Below are positions 33,831-42,535 of a stretch of DNA of 64,000 nucleotides, piece after piece. Both the position numbers and the translations under genes were made by a program. The notes beneath the pieces were generated by a model. That model was not told the DNA's origin. It worked only from the letters and a program-made list of their open reading frames with translations, and searched no databases. The DNA is from Halanaerobium saccharolyticum. GTDB lineage: Bacteria; Bacillota; Halanaerobiia; Halanaerobiales; Halanaerobiaceae. How positions within the stretch are numbered: position 1 is the first letter of the stretch; each line of letters starts with the position of its first letter. The stretch spans positions 1-64,000 of the forward strand of contig NZ_QLME01000010.1 of the NCBI RefSeq assembly GCF_003259895.1. Reading direction: 5' to 3'.

Positions 33831-35021
33831 ATGCCTAAAGAAGAAATGGTAGCTATGTTACTTGCCGGTGGCAAAGGAACAAGACTGGGAGTTTTGACTA
33901 ATAACATTGCTAAACCAGCTGTTCCCTTTGGTGCAGAATATCGGTTAATTGATTTCCCCCTCAGCAACTGTACTAATTCGGGAATCACTACTGTTGGAGT
34001 TTTAACCCAGTATAAACCTCTGGTTTTAAACAGCTACATCGGCAGCGGCAGTTCCTGGGATCTTGACCGCCATAATGGAGGGGTAACTGTACTTCCTCCC
34101 TATGTTAAAGAAGGTGGAGGCTCCTGGTATAAAGGAACTGCAGATGCAATCTACCAGAATATAGAATTTTTAGATATTCACGATCCAGAATATGTGCTTG
34201 TCCTCTCAGGTGACCACATCTATAAAATGGATTATGCAGAGATGTTAAATTATCATAAAGAAAAAAATGCTGACATCACTATTGGAGTGCTGGAAGTTCC
34301 CTGGAAGGAAACTCACCGCTTTGGCATTATGAACACCAATCAGGAACAAAAAATTATTGAGTTCCAGGAAAAACCAGAAAATGCCAAAAATAATCTTGCT
34401 TCAATGGGAATTTATATCTTTAACTGGGAATATCTCAGAAAATATTTAATTGAAGAAGCAGAGGAAAACGAAGATTCGGCCGGAGATTTTGGTCACAATA
34501 TCATTCCAAAAATGATGGCTGATAATTTAAACTTCTATGCCTATACCTTTGAGGGATACTGGAAAGATGTGGGAACAATCGAGAGTTACTGGCAGGCCCA
34601 TATGGATCTTCTGGGTGAAGAACCAGAGCTGGAACTCCAGGACAGAAACTGGATTATCTACAGTGTTAATCCAAATCGACCGCCCCAGTATCTATCCGAA
34701 GATGCAGTGGTAGATAATTCGATGATCAATAAAGGAACCCAAATTATGGGAACAGTAAAAAATTCAGTTCTCTTCTTTGGAGTTAAGGTGGCCCAGGATG
34801 CTGTTGTGGAAGACTCAGTTATCCTGCCCAATACCAGAATCAATAGTGGCGCTAAAATCAAAAACTCTATTATAGGTAGAAATGTAATTGTAGAAAAGGA
34901 TTCTAAAATTGGCATTGAAAAAGAAAAAGAAGCCAGTGATGAACTAAAAATTACAGTTATCGGCGATGACGAAGTCATCCCAGAAGCTTCAAATATTAAA
35001 GCAGGAATGGTGGTGGGATAA
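33831..35021 (+). CDS. glgC: Glucose-1-phosphate adenylyltransferase
   Basis: The ATG at 33831 has AAGGAGG upstream; an in-frame TTG six codons earlier is part of that site. About 396 residues. Nucleotide-binding [42 protein letters not shown], the G1P-binding FQEKPEN and the SMGIYIF block are present, followed by a left-handed beta-helix ([20 protein letters not shown]). It makes ADP-glucose from glucose-1-phosphate and ATP, the committing step for glycogen. It is the second gene of the glg operon. Confidence 0.96.
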   Translation: MPKEEMVAMLLAGGKGTRLGVLTNNIAKPAVPFGAEYRLIDFPLSNCTNSGITTVGVLTQYKPLVLNSYIGSGSSWDLDRHNGGVTVLPPYVKEGGGSWYKGTADAIYQNIEFLDIHDPEYVLVLSGDHIYKMDYAEMLNYHKEKNADITIGVLEVPWKETHRFGIMNTNQEQKIIEFQEKPENAKNNLASMGIYIFNWEYLRKYLIEEAEENEDSAGDFGHNIIPKMMADNLNFYAYTFEGYWKDVGTIESYWQAHMDLLGEEPELELQDRNWIIYSVNPNRPPQYLSEDAVVDNSMINKGTQIMGTVKNSVLFFGVKVAQDAVVEDSVILPNTRINSGAKIKNSIIGRNVIVEKDSKIGIEKEKEASDELKITVIGDDEVIPEASNIKAGMVVG

Positions 35022-35061
35022 AATGATGATGACACCCGTTTATAAAAAAGGCGGAGCAAAT

Positions 35062-36176
35062 ATGAATAATGTAATGGCTATTATCAACAATGCTCTTGAT
35101 GAATCATTCCTGGATAAATTAACCGGTCACCGCTCTTTAGCTTCTGTTCCTTTTGGAGCTCGCTACCGACTAATTGATTTTCCTTTATCCAACCTTGTTA
35201 ACTCAGGAATAACTAATGTTGGTCTGCTCTTACAAACTAAGTACCGCTCATTAATGGATCACATTGGTTTTGGCAAAGCCTGGGATTTAGACCGCAAGCG
35301 CAATGGCCTCTTTATTCTGCCTCCAGCTCATATTTATCAGGCAAATAGAGCCTACAAGGGAGATCTGCAGAACTTCGCCAGTAATATTGATTATATTAAA
35401 AGAAGTAATCAGGAATATGTAATTATCGGCAGTCCCAACATTGTGGCCAACATTGATTATCGGAATGCCTTTAAATATCACGTAGAAAATGAAAATGATA
35501 TTACAATAATTTACCGTGAACTCAATGTCTTCCGCCGAGATACAACTTATACAGTAATTAATACTGATGATAATGATCGAATTATTGACATGAAAGTTGA
35601 CCCCAAAAATAATTTTTACAAAAAGATTTCTCTCCAGCGATATATAATGAAAAAGAACTGCTCCTGGATATTATTGATGACTGCATTTCTAAAGGAGAAT
35701 GGGATTTTGTTAAAAATGCGATTATTGGTAATCTGGATAATTTGAAAGTCTATGGTTATCCATTCCATTCCTATGCAGCTGTAATTAATTCTATCAATGG
35801 TTATTACAAGAGTAATCTGGAACTATTAAAACCCAATGTCTGGCAGGACCTCTTTCTGAAAAACGGACCGATCTTCACTAAACCCAAAGATGAAGCTCCA
35901 ACAGCCTATAAAAATGGTGTCAACGCCAGAAACGTCCTGGCTGCAAATGGGTGCTTAATCAAAGGTGAAGTCCAGAATAGTGTTTTATTTAGAGGGGTTA
36001 AAGTCCACCCTGGTGCAGTTATTAAAAATTCAATTATTATGCAGAAATCAGAGATCGGAGCCAATGCTTATCTGGAAAATGTGATTCTGGATAAAGGGGT
36101 TCAGATAACTTCTAATAAATCACTTAAAGGTGATACTAATTTACCAATGATTATTCCCAAAAATACCATAGTTTAA
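35062..36176 (+). pseudogene. glgD: glgD (GlgC-like regulatory subunit), frameshifted
   Basis: The frame opens at ATG 35062 ([40 protein letters not shown]) and is typical GlgD to KKISLQRYIMKK. At a five-A run (35650-35654) the homologous frame shifts: the continuation ELLLDIIDDCISKGEWDFVK runs on in another frame to the beta-helix (NGCLIKGEVQNSVLFRGVKV) and the stop at 36176. One extra A would restore a full-length ~372-residue protein. GlgD assists GlgC in Firmicutes and lacks catalytic residues itself. The break may be a true mutation, a slippery site or a sequencing error in a homopolymer. Confidence 0.85.
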
Positions 36177-36220
36177 TTTTAAAAAATAAATAAATAAAAA
36201 ATAGCAGCTTAAAGTTAACT

Positions 36221-36250
36221 AAGGCAGGGGAAACTAACCCCTGCCTTTTT
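36221..36250 (+). terminator. Terminator of the glgBCD operon
   Basis: AAGGCAGGGG and CCCCTGCCTT form a 10-bp stem with a seven-base loop, followed by TTTATTATTT. It lies about 45 bp after the glgD stop. Confidence 0.85.
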
Positions 36251-36322
36251 ATTATTTCAATTAAATTTTAATTTATTTAGAAAACATCGGTATTATTTTA
36301 CAGTCTACTATTTGCTCTCCCA

Positions 36323-37690
36323 TCAGGCAGACTTATCCTGCTCTACTTCCAGCAGATAGTCATCCTTCTCTTTTACAATTACGCCCGCCAGAACTACCAG
36401 AGCAATCAGGTTAGGTGCTGCCATCAAACCATTTAAAGTATCTGCTAACAGCCAGATTGGTTCTAATGCACCAACTGCACCTACAAAAAGTAAAATTACA
36501 AAAACAAAACGATATGGTTTTACTATTTTCTTACCAAATAAATACTTCCAGCTTTCCTCTCCATAAAAACTCCAGGTAAGCATTGTAGTATAGGCAAAAA
36601 TTATGATGCTGATATTAATAATATATCCACCCGGTCCCGGTAAGCCGCGGGTAAAACCTTCAGCCGCCAGCACTGCACCTGTTTCGCCAGTTCCCAGAGC
36701 TCCGGTCAGCAGGACAACCAGAGCAGTAATTGTACCTACTACAATAGTATCAATAAAAACTTCCCAGATACCCCACATTCCCTGACGGGTTGGCTTGTTC
36801 CTTGCCTGAGCATGGACCATCGAAGCAGCTCCCAGACCGGCTTCATTAGAAAAAACTCCCCGGGCTATACCAAAGCGAACTGCCATCCTGACAGAAGCAC
36901 CAGCAAATCCACCAAAGGCTGCAGCAGGATTAAAGGCACTGCTGACTATATTTACTAAAACACCAGGTACTGCAGAGATATTGGCAAAAATAATTACTGC
37001 CCCACCAATAAAGTAAAAAGCAGCCATTAAAGGAACCAACTTTTCTGCTACCTTTCCAATTCGTTTAATCCCTCCCAGAACAACCAGTCCAACCAGAAAT
37101 GATACTACCAGACCGGTAATCCAGGTTGGAACAGCAAAACCATCTGCGGCTGCATGAGCCAGAGTATTGGACTGCACCATATTTCCAATCCCAAAAGCTG
37201 CCATGCCTGCAAAAAAGGCATATAAAGAAGCCAGCCATTTCCAGCGGCCGCCCATTCCTTTTTCTATGTAATACATTACACCACCACTGTACTCATCTTC
37301 TCCTGTTTTTTCTCTAAACTTAACTCCAAGCTGAGCTTCAGCAAATTTAGTTGCCATTCCAACTAGAGCAGAAATCCACATCCAGAAAACCGCTCCTGGT
37401 CCTCCAAGCGATAAAGCAGTACTAACTCCCGCAATATTTCCTACACCCAGAGTGGCTGCCATTGCCGAACTAATAGCCTGAAAAGATGATAATACTCCTT
37501 CTTCATTCTCTACATCTCTCCGAAAATAACGGCCAAAACTTTTATCCCAGGACAGTTTAAAATGTTTAAATTGTAAGAAATCAAGTCTGATGGTCAAATA
37601 AAGACCAGTTCCGACCAGTAAAAATAAAAATGGTGGTCCCCAGACAATTGAATTAACAGCACTATTGATAGATAAAAACCATTCTAACAT
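36323..37690 (-). CDS. Sodium:alanine symporter family protein (AGCS)
   Basis: 455 residues with about ten hydrophobic segments. Family motifs: GTGLYLTIRLDFLQFKHF, SAMAATLGVGNIAGVSTAL, GGPGAVFWMWISALVGMATK, RFGIARGVFSNEAGLGAASM. It imports alanine, glycine or glutamine-like amino acids with sodium (or proton) in the cytoplasmic membrane, reasonable for a salt-adapted organism. It lies between the glg operon and the sucrose genes and has its own GGAGGAG site; no functional tie to the sugar genes is evident. The exact substrate is undetermined. Confidence 0.93.
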   Translation of the reverse strand: MLEWFLSINSAVNSIVWGPPFLFLLVGTGLYLTIRLDFLQFKHFKLSWDKSFGRYFRRDVENEEGVLSSFQAISSAMAATLGVGNIAGVSTALSLGGPGAVFWMWISALVGMATKFAEAQLGVKFREKTGEDEYSGGVMYYIEKGMGGRWKWLASLYAFFAGMAAFGIGNMVQSNTLAHAAADGFAVPTWITGLVVSFLVGLVVLGGIKRIGKVAEKLVPLMAAFYFIGGAVIIFANISAVPGVLVNIVSSAFNPAAAFGGFAGASVRMAVRFGIARGVFSNEAGLGAASMVHAQARNKPTRQGMWGIWEVFIDTIVVGTITALVVLLTGALGTGETGAVLAAEGFTRGLPGPGGYIINISIIIFAYTTMLTWSFYGEESWKYLFGKKIVKPYRFVFVILLFVGAVGALEPIWLLADTLNGLMAAPNLIALVVLAGVIVKEKDDYLLEVEQDKSA

Positions 37691-37793
37691 AAGTCTCCTC
37701 CTTTTAGTTTTATAGATAACGATAAAAAAATTATATCACAAATCTATAATATTAAAACAATTATCCATGTATACATTAATATTATTAAATAAT

Positions 37794-38768
37794 TTATGTT
37801 GATTCTCTTACAATCAATTCGACATCTAAAATATTTTTTTGCTGATGCTCTTCTCCATTTACTGCCTTCAGCAGCTGCTCCACAGCTTCCCGTGCTATCT
37901 CTGCTGTCGGCTGTCTAATTGTTGTAATCTCCGGATTATATAAACAGGCCAGTTCAAGATCATCATAACCAAGCACCTTTAAGTCCTCAGGAACCCTGAT
38001 TCTGTTTTTCTGTGCTTCCTTAATCACGGCAGCAGCAATCAGATCACTGCCGGCAAATATACCATCAACCTCTTTCTTCTCAGAAAAAATTTGGGCTGCC
38101 AGCTGCTGATATTCTCTGCGGTCAAAGCTGTCCAGCTGACACTGATAATTTTGAACCCTAACCCCCGCTGCTGCCGCTTTCTCTTTAAAAATCTGATAAC
38201 GCTGATTGGAAAGTAAATCCAGCTCCAGACTACCTCCGATATAGGCCAGCCTTTTTGCTCCCCGGGCCAGCAGATGTTCTGCTGCCAGCCTCCCCCCTTT
38301 TTTGTTGTCAGCACAAATATAGGGAAGACCTTCAATTTTTCGATCAAAAGTTATAACAGGCAGGTCAATCTTCATTTCTGAAGCAATATCTAAAGTGTGG
38401 CTGGCCAGAAAAATTCCGTCTACCTGCTGGGCCCGCAGCATATTAAAATAGTCTTTTTCCTTTTCTGCCTCCAACCTTGAATTACAGAGCATAATCTTAT
38501 AGTCCTGCTGATAGGCAAATTCTTCTAAATAGGATAATAAACTGCTAAAAAAGGGGTGATTAACTGTCGGCAAAATAACGCCCAGAACATTCGATTTCTG
38601 TTTAGTTAGTGATCTGGCAACAGCATTGGGACGATAATTCAGCTCTTCCATTACCTGAAAAACTTTATTTTTTGTCTCTTCTGCTATATAACCCCGATCA
38701 TTAATCACCCGGGAGACTGTAGTTACAGTCACCCCCGCTTTTTCGGCTACATCCTTCTGGGTAGTCAT
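37794..38768 (-). CDS. LacI-family repressor, probably of sucrose phosphorylase
   Basis: 324 residues. The N-terminal HTH TTQKDVAEKAGVTVTTVSRV with hinge YRPNAVARSLTKQKSNVLGV is followed by a periplasmic-binding-protein-like effector domain (VDGIFLASH, ADNKKGGRLAAEHLLARG, VLGYDDLELACLYNPEITTI). The gene begins 46 bp after sucrose phosphorylase on the same strand, so it is probably cotranscribed and autoregulated. A palindrome with a central AAGCGCTT overlaps the -35 box of that operon (40378-40399) and is the likely operator. The effector is presumably sucrose or a derivative. Confidence 0.92.
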   Translation of the reverse strand: MTTQKDVAEKAGVTVTTVSRVINDRGYIAEETKNKVFQVMEELNYRPNAVARSLTKQKSNVLGVILPTVNHPFFSSLLSYLEEFAYQQDYKIMLCNSRLEAEKEKDYFNMLRAQQVDGIFLASHTLDIASEMKIDLPVITFDRKIEGLPYICADNKKGGRLAAEHLLARGAKRLAYIGGSLELDLLSNQRYQIFKEKAAAAGVRVQNYQCQLDSFDRREYQQLAAQIFSEKKEVDGIFAGSDLIAAAVIKEAQKNRIRVPEDLKVLGYDDLELACLYNPEITTIRQPTAEIAREAVEQLLKAVNGEEHQQKNILDVELIVREST

Positions 38769-38814
38769 CTTAATTTCTCCTCCATTATTTTAAATCTTTT
38801 AGACAAGCGGTTAT

Positions 38815-40266
38815 TTATATATTTAAAGTTTTCATCTCTTCTGCTTCCTGATCAAAATAACGGATTTCAAAACTGTTATTAGTAAAATCAGCACTTAAGT
38901 GAGCTTCTGTTTTTCCATTCTGCCAGCTTATCTCTAAAATTTCCTCAATCTCCGAATCATGAATTGTATAATCTCCAGCAAAGGCAGGATAATAATTGCG
39001 AAACTCCATTAATTTTATCAGCTTCTGAACCACAGGTCGCTTTACTTCCCTCTCTATTTCTGCTTTAGAATAATAGTGGCGGTTAATATTGCGCCCCACC
39101 TTTGTCTCTTCTAAAAGCTCGATATCATTTTCTCCAGCCAGCATTCCTACATAATAAACCTGGGGAATACCCGGAGCAAAAAACTGAACCGCCCTTGCTA
39201 AAAGATAAGAATCATCGTCATTACCTAAGGCTGAATAATAACTGCAGTTAATCTGATAAATATCAAGATTATCATAAGCTTCACTGCTGTAGATTTTTTT
39301 AACATTAGAACCCTGTTTATAAAGCATTTCTCTGGTTGCTTCGATTTCCTGATCTGTCATTAAATCTTTGACATCAACAACTCCAATTCCATCGTGAGTA
39401 TCAAGAGTGGTATATTGATTATCAGGACATTTCTTAAGCCAGTCTCTCAGCCTTTTCGAATTTGAACTGTAAATGGAGTGCAGCAGCAGCATCGGCAGCG
39501 AAAAATCATAAACAGGATGTCCTTTTTCGGCAATTTTAAGCTGAATTGAATAATGCTCATGAATCTCAGCTAAGATCTCTACATCTTTTTCTGCTAAAAT
39601 TTCTTTACAGTAATCTAATAATTTCCAGATATCAGGTTCAATAAAGAAACAGCTGCTGCCTGCCTTTTTAATTGCATAAGCAAAAGCATCAAGCCTAATA
39701 ATTGAAGCTCCTTTAGCTGCCAAAAATTTGAGATTTTCTTTAATAAATTCTTTTACAACCTCAGACTCCATATTTAAATCAAGCTGTTCTTCGTCAAAGG
39801 TACACCAGATCTTCTCAGCTATACCATCTTCAAATTCCACCTCAATATAGGGAGCCCTTGGTTTTCTCTTATAAATCAAATCGACTTCCGCTTCTGTTGG
39901 CTCACCATCATCCCAGAAATCCTGATAGCGAATAAAAAAATCAGAGTACTTAGAATCATCCTTATGCTGTTGAAAATCCTTAAAATACTCAGATTGTTTT
40001 GAAATATGATTAACCATAAAATCAAACATTAGATAATAATTTTCTTTTAAGGCTTCAAGATCACCCCAGTCACCAAATTTCGGATCAACCTCTCTGTAAG
40101 TTAAAGGTGCAAATCCCCTATCTGCAGAAGAAGGATAAAAAGGAAGAATATGAACTCCCCCCACTGCTTTTTTAAAATGAGTGTCTAATACTTCTTTTAA
40201 ATCTTTTAAGTTCTGACCCATACTATCGGCATATGTAATTAACATTATTTTATTCTCTACTGTCAA
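38815..40266 (-). CDS. Sucrose phosphorylase (GH13_18)
   Basis: The start is placed at TTG 40266, because GGAGGGG lies five bases before it; the ATG at 40245 would lack a site. About 483 residues. The opening ITYADSMGQNLKDLKEVLD and VGGVHILPFYPSSADRGFAP are specific for sucrose phosphorylases, with catalytic-region blocks IIRLDAFAYAIKKAG (nucleophile Asp), EILAEIHEHYS (acid Glu) and TLDTHDGIGVVDV. It converts sucrose and phosphate to glucose-1-phosphate and fructose. The glucose-1-phosphate can feed GlgC or glycolysis. Related glucosylglycerate or sucrose-6-phosphate phosphorylases are an alternative substrate class. Confidence 0.88.
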   Translation of the reverse strand: MTVENKIMLITYADSMGQNLKDLKEVLDTHFKKAVGGVHILPFYPSSADRGFAPLTYREVDPKFGDWGDLEALKENYYLMFDFMVNHISKQSEYFKDFQQHKDDSKYSDFFIRYQDFWDDGEPTEAEVDLIYKRKPRAPYIEVEFEDGIAEKIWCTFDEEQLDLNMESEVVKEFIKENLKFLAAKGASIIRLDAFAYAIKKAGSSCFFIEPDIWKLLDYCKEILAEKDVEILAEIHEHYSIQLKIAEKGHPVYDFSLPMLLLHSIYSSNSKRLRDWLKKCPDNQYTTLDTHDGIGVVDVKDLMTDQEIEATREMLYKQGSNVKKIYSSEAYDNLDIYQINCSYYSALGNDDDSYLLARAVQFFAPGIPQVYYVGMLAGENDIELLEETKVGRNINRHYYSKAEIEREVKRPVVQKLIKLMEFRNYYPAFAGDYTIHDSEIEEILEISWQNGKTEAHLSADFTNNSFEIRYFDQEAEEMKTLNI

Positions 40267-40357
40267 CTTAACCCCTCCCAATTAATATCTTTTAATTTCT
40301 AAAATAATTCAAATCTATTATCCAATTAAACAATAACCCAACTTTAATTATATCCCT

Positions 40358-40399
40358 ATTTTAATATTAAAAATTTCATATGTCAAGCGCTTAACATAT
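40358..40399 (-). promoter_or_regulatory. Sucrose phosphorylase promoter with LacI-type operator
   Basis: On the minus strand TTGACA (40386-40381), 17 bp and TAAAAT (40363-40358) form a strong promoter. The near-perfect 22-bp palindrome at 40378-40399, with centre AAGCGCTT, includes the -35 box. This is the arrangement of LacI-family repression, and a lacI gene ends the same operon. Confidence 0.8.
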
Positions 40400-40497
40400 T
40401 TTTTAAAAAAGAAGAGCTGCTAACTCTCTTTTTATTTTTAGTTTGTACTTTTAATTATAAGCTTCAGCATTTTCGGCTAATCAAAGCAATTATATTT

Positions 40498-42399
40498 TTA
40501 AATCTGCCTGATTATCGGTTCACCTTCTATCAAATCACAGTAATCATCTACATCACCATCATTAAGCGCAGTCTCAATAATTTTTCTACCAACAGGATCA
40601 AGACCGGGTTCTAAATACTGTTTAATACACTTTTTGAAGAAATCCGAAAGAATCTTACCACCTAAATCATAAGCCTTTTCGCCAACTTCTGGCTGACGGT
40701 GGACCTGTAAGAATTCTTTTTCTATATGCTGTCCCTCAACCAGCAGCTCCTGCAGTGAATATCCAAGTAAAGGCATTCGCGCCGGCTTCAACTGATCTTC
40801 AGTAAACCAGGCTCCACCACGGCGAGCTAAATATTCTCTGGTAATCCATTCCGGCATAAACCCTACCTTCCAGGCTCCAATGTGCTGGTTAGGAATCAAA
40901 ATATATTTAACCTTTGGTGTCTCCATTATTTGTTCCAGTAATAAATTTGCCTGATCTACCTTTTTACCTGTTGCAAAGGGCCAGTAAGAACCAACACCTT
41001 CTGAACTCATTCCCTCTCCTGTAATAATACTGGGATTTCCATGACCTCTTGGTGCCACCAGACGCCACAGCCAGGCAAGAGCTGGAGGCAGAACATGGAA
41101 GAGCCCCATAATTCCATAAGTAGGATTTTTTTTAGTACAGGGTGGAACTCTAACTCCAAAACTGCGGACATCAATAGAGAGCGGTTCTTTTAAAACATCC
41201 GGTATAATATCTCTGGGAATTGTAACCCGGGGATTAGGACATGGTTTTCCCGGTTCATCTTCAATATGCTCCCAGATTAAAGCAGTGCTGTTTGGTGCTG
41301 CATCAATATTTAAAAATAATAAAGGTTTATCAGGATCAGCTGTAATCGCTTCCAGGTTGGGTTCAGTACCATATTTATCAATATGATCAACTCGTACAAA
41401 CCAGGAATTTTCAGCATCCATTAAAGTTAGCTTGCCATTGTCCTTCTGCAGCGAATTATGACAGATCGCCATATCATCAGTCATCGGTCTTAAACCACAT
41501 CCCTGTGGTAAAGTAATATGGAACTTTTCCTCTGTCATTAAGTTTTTACCAAAGAGCAGGCGACCACTTCTTTCGCGGTGCATATCCTCTAACATCTCAC
41601 TTTTTCCACCACCACTGGCACCTTCATGAGATATGTTGACCGTATTACCATAAGGAGTTACTACCTGGACAGCCGAACAGTGCAGAGTGACCCACTCTTC
41701 TTTTTCTCCCTGGTTGATCAGCATCCCATAAACCCCCTTTTTGGCACTGGGGCCAGGATAAAGATTATAGGCAAACATTTCGTATTTACTGTTCATACGG
41801 CGGTGAACTACTACCTGTTCTCCATTAAAATGAGTGTGACGGAATGGAGGTGCTATATAAATATGAGAACTGGGTTTAAATACTTCCTCCCGCTCCCTGG
41901 TATCTACTATTCCCTGCAGCAGGGAAAGACCAAAAGCAAAAAAAGCAGCATTTGCAGGTACAACCGCCATTGCCTTAACTCCCAGTCCCCTGGGACCTGT
42001 TTCAAAAAAGAATAAAGCAAGTTCCTGCGTCTTTAACCAGTCAAAGGTTTCCCCTCTCACCTTAGCTTCAAATTTCTCTCCAAATCTTTCTTCATATCTT
42101 TCTTTGTCAGTTGGCTTCTCATCTGCAATTAACATACAGTTAGGATCACGACGCCTCATATAGGGATCAGGATAATTGGCAGAAATACCATTACGAACTT
42201 TACAGACTACTGCTTCCACCACCTGCCCCTTATCAGGTATCTCATATTTAACTTCCTGACAGCCGTTTTTGGCATCTCTAACTGAAAGTTCAACCAGCTG
42301 CTGTTCATTATGGGCCACTGTATATTTAGGACAGGCCTCAAGTAATTCCTCAACTTCTTCCGGCAGTTCAACATTCTTTAGATTTTCATCTTTAATCAT
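40498..42399 (-). CDS. PEPCK-like protein of unknown function (DUF4914-like)
   Basis: 633 residues. The P-loop-like ISHEGASGGGKSEMLEDMH (about 258-276) is in the style of phosphoenolpyruvate carboxykinases, and MDAENSWFVRVDHID resembles the NAEN-F segment of GTP-PEPCK, but the classic FPSACGKTN motif is absent. The pattern fits my recollection of DUF4914, an uncharacterised PEPCK-like family. Other marked blocks: IITGEGMSSEGVGSYWPFAT, HIGAWKVGFMPEWITREYLA. It is soluble. It lies on the same strand as sucrose phosphorylase and pullulanase, between them, which hints at a kinase- or phosphotransfer-type role in carbohydrate metabolism. That role is inference. Confidence 0.6.
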   Translation of the reverse strand: MIKDENLKNVELPEEVEELLEACPKYTVAHNEQQLVELSVRDAKNGCQEVKYEIPDKGQVVEAVVCKVRNGISANYPDPYMRRRDPNCMLIADEKPTDKERYEERFGEKFEAKVRGETFDWLKTQELALFFFETGPRGLGVKAMAVVPANAAFFAFGLSLLQGIVDTREREEVFKPSSHIYIAPPFRHTHFNGEQVVVHRRMNSKYEMFAYNLYPGPSAKKGVYGMLINQGEKEEWVTLHCSAVQVVTPYGNTVNISHEGASGGGKSEMLEDMHRERSGRLLFGKNLMTEEKFHITLPQGCGLRPMTDDMAICHNSLQKDNGKLTLMDAENSWFVRVDHIDKYGTEPNLEAITADPDKPLLFLNIDAAPNSTALIWEHIEDEPGKPCPNPRVTIPRDIIPDVLKEPLSIDVRSFGVRVPPCTKKNPTYGIMGLFHVLPPALAWLWRLVAPRGHGNPSIITGEGMSSEGVGSYWPFATGKKVDQANLLLEQIMETPKVKYILIPNQHIGAWKVGFMPEWITREYLARRGGAWFTEDQLKPARMPLLGYSLQELLVEGQHIEKEFLQVHRQPEVGEKAYDLGGKILSDFFKKCIKQYLEPGLDPVGRKIIETALNDGDVDDYCDLIEGEPIIRQI

Positions 42400-42535
42400 A
42401 TTTTACTCTACTACTCCCTTCTTTGGCTTAAATTCTAAAAAATAGTGAAGATTGTTACAATTTCAAAATAAAAGCCTTCTAATTTTCAAATACTTAATAT
42501 TAATTTTATCATAAGTGCAGAAAAGCTACAAGCTT

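Noticed and set aside
40498-42399. Annotation as GTP-dependent phosphoenolpyruvate carboxykinase
   Set aside because: The P-loop reads GASGGGKSE and the standard PEPCK active-site signature is missing, so only fold-level similarity is claimed.
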